A DNA stretch of 64,000 nt from Collinsella ihumii. Its GTDB lineage: Bacteria > Actinomycetota > Coriobacteriia > Coriobacteriales > Coriobacteriaceae. Within the stretch, counting starts at the first letter, position 1, and each line of letters starts with the position of its first letter. The stretch is from positions 1 through 64,000 of the forward strand of contig NZ_FCOU01000012.1 in NCBI RefSeq assembly GCF_900046475.1, written 5' to 3'. Shown piece by piece: positions 57,150 to 64,000 of this stretch. The notes beneath the pieces are model-generated. The model was not told where the DNA came from, searched no databases, and saw only the letters and a list, made by a program, of their open reading frames with translations. Both the position numbers and the translations under genes were made by a program.

Positions 57150-58310
57150 TTAGATGCCGGCGGCCTCGATCGCGGCGACGGCCGCCTGAAGGCCCTCGGG
57201 CGGAAGCACGAGCGCCATGCGCACGTAGCCCTCGCCCGAGGGGCCGAAGCTCGCGCCGGGCGTCACCACCACGCCCGCGCGGTCCATAAGTTCCTCGCAA
57301 AACGCCATGGAATCCGTGCGCCCGCCGGGCAGCTTGGCCCACACGAACATCGTGCCGTGCGCGTTGGGCCGCTCCCAGCCGATGCGCTCCAGGCCGTCGC
57401 ACAGCGCATCGCGACGCTCCTGGTACTTGAGACGCTGCGCCTCGACCTGGTCGAGCGGACCGGTCAGCGCGGCGATGGCGGCCTTCTGGATGGGGTAGAA
57501 CATGCCGAAGTCGATCTGGCTGCGCAGCTTGGCGAACGCCGAGACCACGTCGGAGCGGCCGACCAGAAAACCGATGCGTGCTCCGGTCACGTTGAAGGAC
57601 TTCGAGAGCGAGAAGAACTCGACGCCCACCTCGAGCGCACCGGGATACTGCAGGAAGCTGCCGCCGCGCGGGCCATCGTACACGATATCGGAATATGCGT
57701 TGTCGTGCACGATCAGAAGGTCGTGCTCGCGCGCGAACGCGATGATCTCCTCGTACACCTCGGGCGTGCCCACGCTGCCCACCGGGTTGGCGGGAAGCGA
57801 CACGATCATGTACTTGGCGCGGTCAGCGACCGCAGGATCGATATCGGCCACATGCGGCAGGAAGTCATGCTCGGCGCTCAGCGGGTAGTAGGCAAGCTCG
57901 CCGTCGGCAATCTTCACGCCCGCCTCGAACACCGGGTAGCAGGGGTCGGGCACCAGCGCCGTGTCCCCGGGATCGAGCAGGGCGAGCCCCAGATGGCCGA
58001 CGCCCTCCTGCGTTCCGTTGCACGAGGCGACCATGTCGGGCGTGATGCCCTCGACGCCGAAGCGGCTCGCGTAGTAGTCACAGACCGCCTGCTTGAGCTC
58101 GGGCAGGTCGCGCAGGCTGTATTTCCACTGGACGGGATCGGCGGCGGCGTCGCGCAACGCCTCGACCACGTGGTCGTACGGCGCGAAATCGGGCGTGCCC
58201 ACCGACAGGTTGTAGATCGTGCGGCCCTCCGCCTCGAGCTTGAGCCTGCGCTGGTTGAGCGCCGCGAACACCTCGTCGCCAAAACGGTCGAGCCTGCTGG
58301 AAAACTTCAT
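57150..58310 (-). CDS. class I/II PLP aminotransferase, DapL/PatA-like
   Basis: A 386-aa PLP enzyme. The PLP Lys is in FSLSKSFNVTGARIGF; SLPANPVGSVG, HDNAYSDIVYDG and GVVVTPGASFGPSGEGYVRM follow the layout of LL-diaminopimelate aminotransferases and their relatives. With DapH and a deacetylase elsewhere in the window, it could serve as the N-acetyl-LL-DAP aminotransferase; aromatic, alanine or methionine transamination cannot be excluded. The start at 58310 has GGGAGGATA 9-11 nt upstream. The frame extending to 58535 is unlikely. Confidence 0.85.
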   Translation of the reverse strand: MKFSSRLDRFGDEVFAALNQRRLKLEAEGRTIYNLSVGTPDFAPYDHVVEALRDAAADPVQWKYSLRDLPELKQAVCDYYASRFGVEGITPDMVASCNGTQEGVGHLGLALLDPGDTALVPDPCYPVFEAGVKIADGELAYYPLSAEHDFLPHVADIDPAVADRAKYMIVSLPANPVGSVGTPEVYEEIIAFAREHDLLIVHDNAYSDIVYDGPRGGSFLQYPGALEVGVEFFSLSKSFNVTGARIGFLVGRSDVVSAFAKLRSQIDFGMFYPIQKAAIAALTGPLDQVEAQRLKYQERRDALCDGLERIGWERPNAHGTMFVWAKLPGGRTDSMAFCEELMDRAGVVVTPGASFGPSGEGYVRMALVLPPEGLQAAVAAIEAAGI

Positions 58311-58411
58311 AGATGGATATCCTCCCTCGCCCCGGACGGGGCGTCTGGTCGCAGAACACTGCACCCTAGTGTAGCGCGAAGGAGGGAGCCGGGGTGGAGT
58401 CGATTTCACAA

Positions 58412-58459
58412 GACCGGCCCCTGGCCGCCCCCATGCACAGGGGCGGCCAGGGGCCGGTC
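58412..58459. repeat. 20-bp-arm perfect hairpin past nadE
   Basis: GACCGGCCCCTGGCCGCCCC (58412-58431) pairs perfectly with 58440-58459 across an 8-nt loop. It ends 9 nt before the stop codon of the minus-strand NAD synthetase gene. No T-run, no GGGAC head. Confidence 0.85.
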
Positions 58460-58468
58460 CGAACCTGC

Positions 58469-60505
58469 CTACGGTTGCAGGCGGTCGATCTCCTCGAGCC
58501 ACAGGCGCGAGCTGGCATCGCTCGGCATGCGCCAATCGCCGCGCGGAGACAGGGTGACCGAGCCGACCTTCGGACCGTCAGGCAGGCAGCTGCGCTTGAA
58601 CTGCTGCGCGAAGAAGCGCCGGTAGAACACGCGCAGCCAGCTCCACACGGTGTGCTCGTCGTAGGTCCCCGCAAAGGACCGGCAGGCCATCCGGTAGATC
58701 TTGCCCGGCGTGAACCCAAAGCGCAGCAGGTGGTACAAGAAGAAATCGTGCAGCTCGTAGGGACCGACGAGGTCCTCGGTCCTCTGCGCGATCTCGCCGT
58801 CTCCCGTGGGCGGCAAAAGCTCGGGGGACACCGGGGTGTCCAGGATGTCGAGCAGGGTGTCGGCAATCTCGCCGCCGAAGACGTCGGCCGCGTAGCGCAC
58901 CAGGTGGCGCACGAGCGTCTTGGGCACGCTCGCGTTCACGGCGTACATGCTCATGTGGTCGCCGTTGTAGGTGGCCCAGCCCAGCGCGAGCTCGGAAAGG
59001 TCGCCGGTGCCGATGACGAAGCCGCCGAGCTCGTTGGAAAGATCCATGAGGATCTGCGTGCGCTCGCGCGCCTGGCTGTTCTCATAGGTGACGTCGGTGA
59101 CGGCCGGATCGTGGCCGATGTCGGCGAAATGCTGCTTGACGGCGTCGTGGATCGAGATCTCGCGGAAGTCCGCGCCGAGGCCGCGGGCGAGCGTCTCGGC
59201 GTTGCTCTTGGTGCGCACGGTCGTACCGAACCCGGGCATGGAGGCGGCGGTGATGCCGGAGCGCGGAAGCCCGAGCGCGTCGAAGGCGCGCACGGTCACG
59301 AGCAGGGCCAGGGTGGAGTCCAGGCCGCCCGAGAGCCCGATGACGGCGCGCTTGGTGCCCGTGTGCGCCAAGCGCGTCTTGAGGCCAGCGGCCTGGAGAT
59401 TGAAGATCGTCTCACAGCGCTCGGCAAGGTCACCATGATCCGCCGGCACGAACGGGGTCTGCGGGAAGACGCGGTCGATGTCGAGCGCCGAGCGCATGAG
59501 CTGCGGCGCCGATGACCGCTCGCACATCTCGCCTGTCTCCGATCTTCCCGTGTACGAGAACAGCACCTCGTTGCACGGACGCATGCTGAACGGACGCTTT
59601 GCCCAGGTGGTCGAGCGGCGGCGCTCCGCCATCAGGCGGTCCAGATCGACATCGGCCACGGCCATGTCGCACGTGAACATATCGGTACGCGCGAGCAGGC
59701 TGCCGTTTTCCGCAATCAGGTTCTCGCCCACGAAGACCAGATCGGTCGTCGACTCCCCCTCGCCCGCATCGGCGTACGCATAGGCGCAGTACAAACGGGC
59801 CGACTGGCCGCACACCAGCTCGCGGCGGTACTCGGCCTTGCCGATGGTCTCGTCAGACGCGGAGGGGTTCAATATGATCGTCGCGCCACCATCCACCGCC
59901 ATGTCTATCGAGGGGGGCGCAGGTACCCACAGGTCCTCGCACACCTCGACGCCGATTGTCACGGAATCCAACCCCGCATCGAGGCACCGGTACACGAGCC
60001 TGTGACCCATGCGGACCTGGCTTTGACCGGCAAAGGCGACGCATCCCGTGTTGACCGGCGCCGGCGTGAACCAGCGCCGCTCGTAGAACTCGCCGTAGTT
60101 GGGGATGTTCTGCTTGATGGTCAGGCCCAGCAACCTGCCGGCGCAGCACACCGCAGCGCAGTTGTAGATGGCCTCGCCGTTCGCGACGGGCAGGCCGACC
60201 GTGAAGAGAACGGGCAGGTCGCGCGTCTGGTCGAGCAACCACGCGAGCGCGCTCTCGCAGGCGTGCAACAGCGTGCGGTCCAAAAACAGGTCTGCGCACG
60301 TGTATCCGCTCAAACACAGCTCAGGCAGCACGAGGGCCCCTGCGCCCTGGTCGGCAGCGGCCTTCACGCTCGCAAGAATCGCCTGCGCGTTGCCCTCGAC
60401 ATCACCCACGCGGATATGCGGGGTCGCCGACGCAATGCGGAAAAACCCATCGCCCAATCCCGTGCCCGCGGCGGACCCGAGGCCGACTAGATACAGCTCA
60501 TCCAT
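58469..60505 (-). CDS. nadE: glutamine-dependent NAD+ synthetase
   Basis: A 678-aa two-domain cytosolic enzyme making NAD from deamido-NAD, ATP and glutamine. The N-terminal nitrilase-type glutaminase has Glu62 (LPELCLSGYTC), Lys131 (TIKQNIPNYGEFYE) and Cys189 (VEVCEDLW). The C-terminal synthetase has the P-loop VIGLSGGLDSTLAL and YNGDHMSMYAVNASVPKTLV. Length is normal. GAAGGAGAA precedes the ATG at 60505; the frame continuing to 60916 has no family resemblance. Confidence 0.95.
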   Translation of the reverse strand: MDELYLVGLGSAAGTGLGDGFFRIASATPHIRVGDVEGNAQAILASVKAAADQGAGALVLPELCLSGYTCADLFLDRTLLHACESALAWLLDQTRDLPVLFTVGLPVANGEAIYNCAAVCCAGRLLGLTIKQNIPNYGEFYERRWFTPAPVNTGCVAFAGQSQVRMGHRLVYRCLDAGLDSVTIGVEVCEDLWVPAPPSIDMAVDGGATIILNPSASDETIGKAEYRRELVCGQSARLYCAYAYADAGEGESTTDLVFVGENLIAENGSLLARTDMFTCDMAVADVDLDRLMAERRRSTTWAKRPFSMRPCNEVLFSYTGRSETGEMCERSSAPQLMRSALDIDRVFPQTPFVPADHGDLAERCETIFNLQAAGLKTRLAHTGTKRAVIGLSGGLDSTLALLVTVRAFDALGLPRSGITAASMPGFGTTVRTKSNAETLARGLGADFREISIHDAVKQHFADIGHDPAVTDVTYENSQARERTQILMDLSNELGGFVIGTGDLSELALGWATYNGDHMSMYAVNASVPKTLVRHLVRYAADVFGGEIADTLLDILDTPVSPELLPPTGDGEIAQRTEDLVGPYELHDFFLYHLLRFGFTPGKIYRMACRSFAGTYDEHTVWSWLRVFYRRFFAQQFKRSCLPDGPKVGSVTLSPRGDWRMPSDASSRLWLEEIDRLQP

Positions 60506-60612
60506 CTCTTCTCCTTCAACGGAAGCCCCATTGCCCCTTATTGTAGCGGCATGCGGCAGGCGGCATACGATGGCTCTTTCGCGACTGGGATGTTCGCGCT
60601 GTTTGCGAAAGG

Positions 60613-60618
60613 TATAAT
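60613..60618 (+). promoter_or_regulatory. -10 element of the GlfT1-like gene
   Basis: A perfect TATAAT followed by GG, 38 nt upstream of the GTG start. A good -35 is not seen. Confidence 0.5.
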
Positions 60619-60656
60619 GGCTGGGCATGTAATCCCAACAGGAAGGCAGCGCGACC

Positions 60657-61694
60657 GTGAGCGAGACCAACACCAACAAGGCAGCCGTGCTCCCCGGCAT
60701 CCCGAAGCTCGCGATCGTGGTGGTCACGTTCAAGCGGCAGGAGCTGCTTGCCAAGCTGTTCGACTCGTTCTGCACGCTCACGGTCGCGCCCTGGCGCATC
60801 GTCATCGTGGACAACGAGCATTCCGACAAGACCGAGCGCATGGTGGCCGAGCTCGGCGAGCGCACCGACGAGCTGTGGGGCGCACCCGCCGACGGACCCG
60901 ATGCCGAGGGCGGCACCGCTCGCGTGGTCTATGCGCCGCAAGACGACAATCTGGGCGGCGCCGGCGGCTTCTCCGCCGGCGTCAAGCGCGCGTGGGAGCT
61001 CGGCGCCGAATGGTTCTGGGTCATGGACGACGACGTCATGGTCCTTCCCGAGGCGATCGAGCGCCTGGAGCCGTGGACCCACGACCATCGCGTGATCCAG
61101 GGGTCGCGCCTTGACTACGACGGCGGCGACTTCTACTGGCAGTACCACTTCATCGAGTCGCTGGGCATCCCCAACCCCATCGCGCCCGCGGCGTTCGGAC
61201 CCGAAGGCTATCGCCCCATGAACACAATGTGCTTCGAGGGCGGCCTGTTCGCGCGCTCCGTGGTCGACGAGATCGGCCTGCCCGACCCCCGCTTTTTCAT
61301 CTACTGGGACGACACCGTCTACGGCTATCTGGCCTCCAAGGTCACCGAGCCCATCGTGGTCGCAGACCTCATCTTGCAGCGCACCCGCGATATCGCCAAC
61401 TGGGACATCGCGGGGCTTCGCCAGCTCAACGGCACCTCCGACATGAACCGCTACCACATCATGCGCAACCGCGGCTACATGATGCAGTATTTCCGCGCCC
61501 ACGGCGATTACCGCCGCATCACCTTCGGGCTCGGCACGGCGGCCACCTTCGCCAAGGAGGTCATCCGCCTCGTCATGGTCAACCGCGACAGCCTGAAGAC
61601 GGGCATTCCGGCGCTGTTCCGCGGCATGCGCGATGCGCGAAAGATCTACCGGGACCGCACGTGGAAGCCCATGCCCCCGCTCAAAGACCGCTGA
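60657..61694 (+). CDS. family 2 glycosyltransferase, GlfT1/rhamnosyltransferase-like
   Basis: A 345-aa GT-A enzyme. It has LAIVVVTFKRQELLAKLFDS, QDDNLGGAGGFSAGV, the metal motif WVMDDDVMVLPEA, then MCFEGGLFARSVVDEIGLPDPRF-type acceptor region and IYWDDTVYG. This layout is that of GlfT1 and related rhamnosyl/galactofuranosyl transferases that start a chain. The GTG start follows AGGAAGG. It lies far from the two GlfT2-like genes but may serve the same polymer. Confidence 0.85.
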   Translation: MSETNTNKAAVLPGIPKLAIVVVTFKRQELLAKLFDSFCTLTVAPWRIVIVDNEHSDKTERMVAELGERTDELWGAPADGPDAEGGTARVVYAPQDDNLGGAGGFSAGVKRAWELGAEWFWVMDDDVMVLPEAIERLEPWTHDHRVIQGSRLDYDGGDFYWQYHFIESLGIPNPIAPAAFGPEGYRPMNTMCFEGGLFARSVVDEIGLPDPRFFIYWDDTVYGYLASKVTEPIVVADLILQRTRDIANWDIAGLRQLNGTSDMNRYHIMRNRGYMMQYFRAHGDYRRITFGLGTAATFAKEVIRLVMVNRDSLKTGIPALFRGMRDARKIYRDRTWKPMPPLKDR

Positions 61695-61711
61695 CGCACC
61701 GGGCCCGCCCC

Positions 61712-61939
61712 GTGTCCATAGAGCATGTGGGCACGTCGGAAGAGCCTCCGAGCTACACCGCCCTCGATACGAGCGCGAAGCTCATGGCGGCGCTCGCGTC
61801 CTCCAAGGGCTGGACGCACCTGACGCTCGGGCAGAACGTCGACGTCCACTCGTCCTTCGTCGAGACGCCGTGCCCCTTCGGCCTCGATGTCGCCTGGCTC
61901 GTCGAGCGGGCCAACCACTATCTGTCGCTCATACGGTAG
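61712..61939 (+). CDS. small hypothetical protein or gene remnant
   Basis: A 75-aa frame from a GTG, 17 nt after the glycosyltransferase stop. Codon use is strongly GC3-biased like real genes here, and SAKLMAALASSKGWTHLTLG, then ETPCPFGLDVAWLVERANHY reads as protein-like. No ribosome site and no family is recognised. It may be the C-terminal remnant of a lost gene rather than an active one. Confidence 0.35.
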   Translation: MSIEHVGTSEEPPSYTALDTSAKLMAALASSKGWTHLTLGQNVDVHSSFVETPCPFGLDVAWLVERANHYLSLIR

Positions 61940-62004
61940 CTGCCCGCCGGTTCGTTCATCTCTTGGCCCCAGGGCGACGCTGATCGATTGGTCCCCGCTC
62001 GCAG

Positions 62005-62039
62005 ATGTGCGGTATCTCCACGGTGGGGATACCGCACAT
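62005..62039 (+). terminator. hairpin followed by AT-rich DNA
   Basis: ATGTGCGGTATC (62005-62016) pairs with GATACCGCACAT (62028-62039) and is followed by TTCCATTAACAG. Likely end of the preceding transcript. It opens the AT-rich stretch 62036-62110. Confidence 0.55.
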
Positions 62040-62055
62040 TTCCATTAACAGTATG

Positions 62056-62085
62056 TTGCAGTTTATTCCCTATATGTTTTATAGT
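62056..62085 (+). promoter_or_regulatory. promoter of the Ser/Thr-rich membrane protein gene
   Basis: TTGCAG (62056-62061), 18-nt spacer, TATAGT (62080-62085). If used, it gives an untranslated leader of about 230 nt before the ATG at 62324. The leader contains C/T-rich runs but no motif I recognise. Confidence 0.5.
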
Positions 62086-62323
62086 GTTTTTCTTGAAGCA
62101 TGAAACGAAAAAGCACGTCGCCTGCCGTCCGGTGCTCCTCCACCACCCTTGTTCTCCACAATTCCTCCCCTTGTGTTGCCTCTTTTTGTTGTCTTGCCGC
62201 GTCCACTTCCAATCATGGTTGAGGGGTACACAATCTAACGGAACGATTCCGGCGGGACGTGCGGCCGCGATCGAACGTGCAGTGCCGCCCTCGCCGTTTG
62301 CCATATCCGAAAGGGGCCAGTCC

Positions 62324-63241
62324 ATGGCTGCATACAGCGACAACTACACCTCGCGCAGGAGGACGCGCGTCTATCAACCCCCTCAGAGCACCCAGGTGCT
62401 CAAGCATGAAACCATCGGTCAGACTCAGGCGATCCCGCCCAAGAAGAAACTGTTCGACGGCGTGTCCGTGGCCCAGATCATCGCCGGCGCCGCCGCTGCG
62501 GCGACCTCGGTGGCGCTCGCATCCTATATCGGCATCGCGGGATCCATCATCGGCGCCGCGGTCAGCTCGGTTGTGACCGTCGTGTCCTCCCAGATCTACC
62601 GCCGCTTCCTCGACGTCAGCGCGCGCAAGCTTAAAGATGCCGGCGCGATCGCGCAGGCAAGCATGCGCGCGTCCCAAAGCGACGACCAGGCCTCGCCGAG
62701 CCAGGGAGTCAGAGGGGCGCGCATCGCGCCCGTCAACCTGCGCGAACGCGCGGCGGCGGAGCGCTCCGCGACCCAGAAGAAGGTGGTCGCGTTCTCGATC
62801 CTCGCCGCCGTGGTCGCTGTTGCCGTCTGCGCCGCAGCCATCTGGTTCGGCACCTCGGGCGAGGGTATCGGCGAGAAGACCGCGCCGCTCATCCCGACGA
62901 CGCAACCCGTCGATACCGGCACGCAGCAGACCGTCGATGACGGCGGCGCGCAGCTTCCCGCGACCACCGAGGACGATGCGGACGCCGTCCAGCCCGACAC
63001 CGCCACCTCCCCTGCCGATGACACCACCCAGACGGAGCCCGAGACCCCGCAGGACCAGCAGACCACGGACGCCACGACGCCTCCGGCCGACACCGCAGGC
63101 AACACGTCATCCGACACCACGGGTTCCGGCGCTTCGGACAGCTCCTCGAGCACGGGCACCGATACGAGTACGGGAAATCCGACCACGCCCCCCTCATCCG
63201 GGGCGGACACCTCTTCTGCAGCCGCCTCTTCGGCCAACTAA
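62324..63241 (+). CDS. membrane protein with Ser/Thr/Asp-rich C-terminus
   Basis: A 305-aa protein of no recognised family. The N-terminal 45 residues are basic and polar. A hydrophobic Gly/Ala-rich segment (about 47-85, VAQIIAGAAAAATSVALASY and following) could span the membrane once or twice. A basic cytoplasmic stretch (90-145) and a second membrane segment (about 148-168, VVAFSILAAVVAVAVCAAAI) follow. The last 135 residues are Thr/Ser/Pro/Asp-rich and probably extracytoplasmic and disordered. AAAGGGG precedes the ATG at 62324; the frame reaches back to 61988 through the AT-rich leader. Confidence 0.75.
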   Translation: MAAYSDNYTSRRRTRVYQPPQSTQVLKHETIGQTQAIPPKKKLFDGVSVAQIIAGAAAAATSVALASYIGIAGSIIGAAVSSVVTVVSSQIYRRFLDVSARKLKDAGAIAQASMRASQSDDQASPSQGVRGARIAPVNLRERAAAERSATQKKVVAFSILAAVVAVAVCAAAIWFGTSGEGIGEKTAPLIPTTQPVDTGTQQTVDDGGAQLPATTEDDADAVQPDTATSPADDTTQTEPETPQDQQTTDATTPPADTAGNTSSDTTGSGASDSSSSTGTDTSTGNPTTPPSSGADTSSAAASSAN

Positions 63242-63281
63242 TCCCCCGCATCGAGCATCAGCAGCCAGGCGGTTGTCTCCC

Positions 63282-63302
63282 GTAGGCGCGAGGGCCGCCT
63301 AC
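63282..63302 (+). repeat. short hairpin past the membrane protein gene
   Basis: GTAGGCG (63282-63288) pairs with CGCCTAC (63296-63302), 41 nt past the stop, followed by AGGATTTA. A weak terminator at best. Confidence 0.4.
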
Positions 63303-63401
63303 AGGATTTATCTGCGCGCACATCCGCCCCGCCGCCCGGTCGGAAAAAGGCTATCCGCTCGATGGTAATATGGCTATGGACGAACATGGGAAGAGGGGCA
63401 C

Positions 63402-64000
63402 ATGAGCAAGCAACCGGTCAAGCCGACGCTGTCCGTCGGCAATCATATCTATCTCTATCAGCTTCTATCGACGGCCATCGGATGCGGGAAGCAGACCCTG
63501 GCGCCCAAGATCGAAGAAGTCCTTGCAGCCGAGCGCATGACCGCCGAGGACCTCGGGTTCTCCGACACGCGAGAGCTGCTGGAAGAGCTCGACGACTTCA
63601 TCACGCTGACCGTGTTCAAAGGTGGCCGCATCTACGCCACCATCAACGCGCAGCCCGCATGGGACGAGGCGCTGGCGGCCCCCGAAAAGACCGCTGCGCA
63701 GAAATCGGGCAAGTCCTGGAAGCGCAAGAAGACCGACAAGGGCCTGAAACCCGTAAAGCCGCGCCGCGTCAAGCGCGAAGAGCCCAAGCCGCAAGAAGAG
63801 CCGGTCGAAGAGCCGACGCAAGATGCCTCGGAGACCGCCGAGGAGGCCATGGAGACCGAGCCGCAAGCCGCAGCGCAGCAGGAGCAGCTCGCTGAGGAGC
63901 CGGTCGAGCAGCCGTCTGAGGAAGCCACCTCGACAGAATCCGATACGCAAGACGATCATGATGGGGACGCCGACGAGCAGCTCTCCGATGACGCCGCGGA
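63402..64000 (+). CDS. protein with small N-terminal domain and acidic tail, cut by the window end
   Basis: Open from the ATG at 63402 (AAGAGGGGC upstream) to the window end, at least 199 residues. Residues about 10-85 form a compact domain (HIYLYQLLSTAIGCGKQTLA, LGFSDTRELLEELDDFITL, then TVFKGGRIYATI). The LGFS..ELLEEL..FITL..F.GG.IY pattern recalls OST-HTH/LOTUS RNA-binding modules, which is a guess. A Lys-rich stretch (about 105-130) and a long Glu/Gln/Ala/Pro-rich acidic tail follow. The stop codon lies beyond the window. No family is assigned. Confidence 0.65.
   Translation, partial: MSKQPVKPTLSVGNHIYLYQLLSTAIGCGKQTLAPKIEEVLAAERMTAEDLGFSDTRELLEELDDFITLTVFKGGRIYATINAQPAWDEALAAPEKTAAQKSGKSWKRKKTDKGLKPVKPRRVKREEPKPQEEPVEEPTQDASETAEEAMETEPQAAAQQEQLAEEPVEQPSEEATSTESDTQDDHDGDADEQLSDDAA

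Overview
This 64 kb window is high-GC chromosomal DNA from an anaerobic, fermentative actinobacterium of the class Coriobacteriia. Gene content and protein style point to Collinsella or a close relative; that is my inference from protein families, not from a marker gene. The supports are a PTS with HPr and enzyme I, class III fructose-bisphosphatase, L-lactate dehydrogenase, a GlpA/GlpB-like/DUF1667 operon, the acetylated branch of diaminopimelate synthesis, and secreted hydrolases carrying Gram-positive cell-wall-binding repeats. I see no prophage, transposase gene, rRNA or CRISPR array. There is one tRNA (Arg, TCT).

Layout. 0.2-7.2 kb: aminopeptidase C, then on the minus strand ptsH, ptsI and two FruK-type sugar kinases, and a fused protein with a degenerate EIIB-like part and an EIIA. 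7.5-32.3 kb: a large cell-surface region. It holds tRNA-Arg, several family 2 glycosyltransferases, two GlfT2-like galactofuranosyltransferase-type enzymes, a polysaccharide pyruvyltransferase with a long extra N-terminal region, a membrane GT-C-type protein, an acyltransferase, a GtrB-like transferase and a Wzm/Wzt-type ABC exporter. Interleaved are five secreted proteins: three CHAP proteins, a GH25-repeat-NlpC/P60 protein and a GH43-like protein. Four of the five carry the same kind of wall-binding repeats. 32.5-37 kb: fbp, two GtrA-type membrane proteins and a secreted coiled-coil lytic enzyme. 37-40.4 kb: a membrane-anchored Ser/Thr kinase next to a small HTH-like protein, and a small P-loop kinase. 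40.5-45.9 kb: a lysine/peptidoglycan precursor locus, with an M20 deacetylase divergent from a lysine riboswitch followed by lysA-dapA-dapB-dapH. 46-50.5 kb: a metallo-beta-lactamase-fold protein and the three-gene glycerol-3-phosphate-oxidase-like operon. 50.7-64 kb: NA37 nucleoid protein, Mbeg1-like hydrolase, GH13 glucosidase, L-LDH, DapL-like aminotransferase, NAD synthetase, a GlfT1-like glycosyltransferase, a Ser/Thr-rich membrane protein and the start of a protein that runs off the window.

How it fits together. The 7.8-32 kb block plausibly builds, decorates and exports a surface polysaccharide. The repeat-bearing hydrolases would bind the wall or that polymer and remodel peptidoglycan. 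The dap/lysA locus supplies diaminopimelate and lysine under riboswitch control.

The most unusual signal is in the non-coding DNA. At least a dozen long, often perfect inverted repeats (arms 14-62 bp) sit between genes, and several begin only 6-13 nt past a stop codon. Many carry a GGGAC head typical of REP-like elements. A second family of about 200 bp hairpins (46023-46221, 53309-53509) has diverged stems that keep pairing and a near-invariant apical motif. These look like mobile or functional structured RNA/DNA elements that the genes do not explain.
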